From assembly GCA_963682175.1 (NCBI GenBank), contig OY821781.1, forward strand, positions 38,019,254-38,083,253: a DNA stretch of 64,000 nucleotides. Direction: 5' to 3'. The notes under the pieces were generated by a model. The model worked only from the letters and a program-made list of their open reading frames with translations, was not told the origin of the DNA and searched no databases. The DNA comes from Triglochin maritima. Taxonomy: Eukaryota; Streptophyta; Magnoliopsida; Alismatales; Juncaginaceae. Positions 59,590 to 64,000 of this stretch are shown here, one piece after another. Every line of letters begins with the position of its first letter. Positions within the stretch are counted from its first letter, which is position 1. Both the position numbers and the translations under genes were made by a program.

Positions 59590-61216
59590 GTATTCAAGAG
59601 TGGACCACTTTTCATTTCGTCAAAAGGTTAGTTCTCACTCTTTTCCACTCTTCCCATGTCAGAGATACATTGCAATAAAACAGAATGCTGCCTTTATATA
59701 CATGTTGTAACCATATCACTACTGTGTTCTATGAATCATGTAATTGACAATAATAAACTATATATTGTCGTGGTACTTATGATTGAATACCAACTCAACT
59801 AGCAAAATTGAGGTTAGTCGTCATGCTCTTCCATAATCAAATATTGGCTTGATTCATTACTATTGTTGTGTATTATGTTTCTGATATCAGTTGTTGACAT
59901 TAATGTGATGTAGCTTTATCCTTTTGAACAAAGTAAATACATGTTGTACAAATTTAGCTGTCTGCAATCTAATGCCAGTTTATTTGTTTGAGTTCAATAA
60001 CTCTTGCTTATGATGTGATGCAAGAATCGGTTGGAAGTCCTGGAAAAAACGCTGGTTCATTCTAACACGAACCCTCTTTAGTATTTTTTTTAAAACAACC
60101 TGGTTAGTGTTTCCTTCAAAATGCATCATTTCCTGTCTCAAACTCATGATTGAGTTGGGCACCTGTACCTAACAACAGTGATGTGATTCCGTTCAAAGAA
60201 AAAAGAAAACAAGTGTTACGCGATACACTTGTATAAAAGAATTATCTGTTCCTTAGAATTCAGATTTAAGACTTTCACGAATTATTATTTTGATATCCTT
60301 TTAGACTTGCAACAACTTAGTTTTGTAAGTTCTCTGCCGTTTTTCTCGCTTCAGCTGTTCACACCATAGAAAGTTCTCGTGATGTATATGGAAATACTCC
60401 TTTCAGTTGCCATCCATAATGCTGACATTTTCTTTGAAACGAGGAAGCTCTTTTTCTGAATTTTGATTTTTCCAAGGGTTCTGATAATCATTCTGTTCCA
60501 CAGAGCACACTACCTCAAAGGGGAGGAGAAGTAAATTTGACCTCAGGTGGCATTGACCTGAATAATTCTGGAAGGTACAGACTGACTGGATACATTCGTA
60601 TAGATGTCTTTTATTGTAGAGATGTCTTTTATTGTAGTTCCAACGATAGTTGTTTAATTGCAGTGTTGTGGTTAGGGAAGATAAGAAATTATTGACTGTT
60701 TTATTTCCTGATGGACGTGATGGGTGAGCTTTCACTTTGAAGGTGCCTATTTAGGTTATATATAATTTGCATCATCTTGAAAGGTTTAAGTTAAGCTTCT
60801 ATAGATCTGACATTAAGCATGAGATGAAAAGGGTTCTATCTAATGTACAGGTAGAATCGACAGAAGATTTATTTGAATGGAAAGCAGCGCTAGAGCATGC
60901 ATTGGCTCATGCTCCAAATGCTGCTCTTGTAATGGGACATAATGGCATATTTCGGAATGACAACTGATGGCTTTGAAGGATCTTTGCCATAATGTACTTT
61001 TTTCTTCCGTCTCTATGAAAGTGTTACCTGAATTTTCTCTAACTCTTGTTTTTTGGCTTTATAATTTTCATCTGATAATTGTTATTCCACCTGCAGGGAG
61101 AGACAAGCGGCCAGTGAAGTCGCTAGTTGTGGGGAGGCCAATTTTACTTGCTCTGGAAGATATTGATGGGGGACCAGCTTTTCTTGAGAAGGCTTTGCGC
61201 TTCTTAGAAAAATTTG
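59590..61216 (+). pseudogene. Truncated REN1-type PH-RhoGAP gene fragment
   Basis: REN1-type proteins switch off ROP GTPases at growing cell tips through a PH domain and a RhoGAP domain. Exon-like pieces are: 59590-59626 (VFKSGPLFISSK), 60024-60102 (IGWKSWKKRWFILTRT), 60504-60574 (TLPQRGGEVNLTSGGIDLNN), 60664-60723 (VVVREDKKLLTVLFPDGRDG), 60851-60966 (STEDLFEWKAALEHALAHAP..GHNGIFRND) and 61097-61216 (VVGRPILLALEDIDGGPAFL..). These cover the PH domain and the linker before RhoGAP. The N-terminus, one PH exon (only a scrap near 60810), the RhoGAP domain and the coiled coils are missing. The acceptor before 60024 reads AA instead of AG. Confidence 0.75.
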
Positions 61217-62880
61217 GTACTCGGCTATCAGTGGCACCTTCACTTTTCTTCTATGGCACATGTTTGTTTATTTGCCAAATCTTTGACAAAAACAAATATT
61301 TGCCATTTTGAAGTAACCTGGTTGGAAATTTTATTTTAGTTTTGAAGGTTAGAATCGGTCCATTGTATGCGATATATTTGGGTAGGCATGCAGCTTCCTG
61401 AGGTTTATAGATTTTTTAGAAAGTTCCTTTTTCCTGGAGTATTCCTCTGTTGTTGCTTCAAAAGCCTTTGCCTCATTATAAACTTTTATTACCTCGGTAC
61501 CTTTTCCCTGCACAGCCATACTTCATACTTGTGCATTTTGTGATAATATTGGCATCTCCACCTCCTTTAATGTGACATACTTGAATGAAATTATCAAACT
61601 CCGTGGAGAATAAATTTTCCAACTCAAGATGCCTTAAAGTTATAAACAGATTTGGTTTGTGCTTGATTTACACAAAAAACAAAATCCCATACTGGAATAA
61701 AATTGTCTTGTAACAGGTGTATGTTCATGCTGATGGAACCCCTCTATAGGCATATAATAGAGACCTACAATGTGAATCCGTAACATTGGTTTTTTTTTAC
61801 CATACAAGAAAAAATGCTAATGTAGGACAGATGCATCATTTTAGAATATAAATTTTGTAATAAAAAAAAAATTCACTGCATCCGACATCGCCGTGCACCC
61901 AAACACTCTTAAGAGTTGGGCCACCATTGTATTTTGTTATGATGCGTTACATACATGCAGGGAACGTGAGATGAATCTAACGCAGGCGAGGAAAACAACG
62001 GTTGATTTGTGCTACGTTTATGCCTAAAACAATGGTAAACATGGAACACTCAAGCAATGTACAAGAACAGTTAATAACTTTTGTTGATCATTTCTCTTTC
62101 TGTGTAATCTAAACAGTTATATGTTCTAATTAACTTATCGAGTCCATCTGATTAACTTATCGAGATTCTTAGATAGGATTCCGTAATAGTCTAGATTCTA
62201 AGTGGAAATATAAGAATTGTAATTCCTAAAAAAATAAAATTCGTTTGGATAGAAAAAAAAATCTTACTCGTGATTTTAAATGTTAAATGATCAGTATGTT
62301 CTTAGATTTTAATGTTACTATTTTTTTACTAAGGTTGAATATTTATGTTTACAACTATATGTTTTTAATATTAGTTTGTAATATTAAAAATTATCATAAA
62401 ATATAATATATATGATATTTACCTAATAAATATCGTAAAATATTAGTTTCTAATTACAAATTTATCGATTAAAAATATTAAAATATGAGACTATTATGAT
62501 AAATACAATTAAGGGTAATATGTTAAATGTCATTTTAAAATTTGGATTCTTGCAAGAAGTTAAACAAATTCAGTTTCTTTATTCTATATCAATTTCATTG
62601 TTAAGAATTCAGATATTCTTACAGAATCTGGAAGTTGGTTTCCATTTGGAAATCTCAATTAGATTCTTACCTGATTTTTGCTGGAATTCGAGCTAAGAAT
62701 CCAATCCAAACGGACCTTAATCAACTCTAACCACCCTACTGAATTCACACTTAGCACTCTCCATAATCTATTATCCCCCTGTTTGGAACTGCACATCCTT
62801 GAACTATGTTGGGGTGGGTGCCAAAGAATTCTGAATTATCAAAACAAAAAAAAACAATAATCCAGAATCCCCTCCTATAA
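61217..62880. other. AT-rich DNA without recognised genes
   Basis: No RhoGAP exon follows the fragment above. A GC-richer scrap at 61880-61990 and homopolymer runs are the only landmarks. Confidence 0.3.
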
Positions 62881-64000
62881 ATATGATTCGTCTCCACCAT
62901 TCCAAACCATCTTCAATACAAAGCGATAGCTAATAGCTGGTGAGACTACTTGTGAGCACTAGTATTTTGTGCCCGTTGGGCTAGCTATAAAGAAAATATA
63001 AAGTGCATTACTTTAAAAAACAATCTTACAATCAAACATCAAATACACAGTAGTTGTATATGAATCTATGATGCAATTCAGAAAAAAAAATGTTCACGTA
63101 ATAATCATTTTAATGATATATAAAAATCATGTAAAACTTTGCTATTTGTCTTAATGTATTTTCTTAATAGTTATTTTTCTAAAAACGAATTAAATTAGTT
63201 GACGAATTTAAATATATTACAAAACTATTGTTATAACACATCATTTAGTTTTTAAAATTAAAAAATTATTTTACACTATCTCATTCATTATAATTAACTT
63301 TTTTTGTTAGTTTAAGTTGATAACTGAACTACAAACTTCGCTATCAATCTCAAAACCAATAACTAGAATTGAGTTTTTCAGTTATAAGTTTTTTTAGTTT
63401 TTGACAAAATATCATTATATTACCATACAATTAAATATATATTAAAAAATTAAAATCAATCTATTTAGTTTTTAAATTATTAAATAAAGAATCAAAATTT
63501 ATATTATTATGGTTTTTATGTTTAATAATTGGTTGTGAATAAATATAGTTTCATAAAACAAATATTTTAATAACGAAACTTGAGTATTTTTTTCTATATC
63601 AAAAACCACAAAACAATTGTGATTAATCAAATTTATTTAGACCAAATACGTTTTTTAGTTGTTTGCGTATTTTATTAAAATTTAATGTAAAATAAAAATG
63701 AAATGATTCAATGACGGTTTTAAAAATAAATTATATATAAAATCACAAAAAATAATTTTATATTCTAGTGGAATTATATTTTATAAATATGTTGTACATT
63801 TTATTTTTCATTAAAAAATAATAATTGCAGTTTTAAGAATTTGATGTATGAGTAATACTCTAGTTGAAATATAACAGATGAAATTTTAAGAATTTCATAA
63901 TATATTTTTAAATATATTGTTCAATACTCATGTATATTAATATAACAATAAAAAATTAAAAACAATTTGATAATATTTATTTCAAAAATAGTTGGCAACT
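62881..64000. other. Very AT-rich terminal region
   Basis: Dominated by A/T runs and TTAAAAATTA-type words. No open frame with recognisable content, RNA gene or repeat boundary was seen. It could be a scaffold-attachment-like stretch, but nothing in the sequence proves that. Confidence 0.3.

Overview
This is a nuclear DNA segment of a flowering plant, almost certainly a eudicot. The evidence is spliced genes with GT-AG introns, a plastid-targeted jasmonate enzyme, a plant reticulon, FAR1/MULE and plant Ulp1-like genes, and a dense load of LTR retrotransposons primed by initiator-tRNA-Met. No bacterial, organellar or viral genome organisation is seen. All calls come from reading the sequence; no database search was run.

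Layout. 1-6.7 kb: retrotransposon LTR fragments, including direct duplications and a tail-to-tail inverted LTR pair. 9.9-11.6 kb: an intact three-exon allene oxide cyclase gene (jasmonate biosynthesis, + strand) with a TATA box and a G-box. 12.2 kb: a MITE. 13.25-18.0 kb: a gypsy-type solo LTR split by a nested copia-type insertion. 18.1 kb: a hAT-type MITE. 19.16-27.98 kb: a complete, young Ty3/gypsy chromovirus-like element (- strand) with 2.1-kb LTRs and a 5-bp target duplication, inserted into an older copia element whose RNase H remnant follows it. 30.2-35.4 kb: a decayed copia element (+ strand) with several stops and a damaged integrase site. 36-40.7 kb: remnants of CACTA, hAT-like and other repeats. 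40.9-44.5 kb: an intact five-exon reticulon-like gene. 44.8-53.0 kb: a probable Mutator-like transposon with a FAR1-type transposase (+) converging on a plant-mobile-domain/Ulp1-like gene (-). Three arrays of one 22-bp repeat family lie in an intron of each gene and between them. 54.5-57.5 kb: a broken TAF1C-like gene (RNA polymerase I factor). 59.6-61.2 kb: a truncated fragment of a REN1-type PH-RhoGAP gene. The last 2.8 kb is AT-rich with no gene seen.

Only two host genes look intact: allene oxide cyclase and the reticulon. The two most unusual patterns are (1) the palindrome CGGTCGACCG, repeated dozens of times in the LTRs of at least two unrelated retrotransposon families and in other LTR-like fragments, and (2) the 22-bp repeat family inside both genes of the Mutator-like element, always in the transcribed sense of the host gene.
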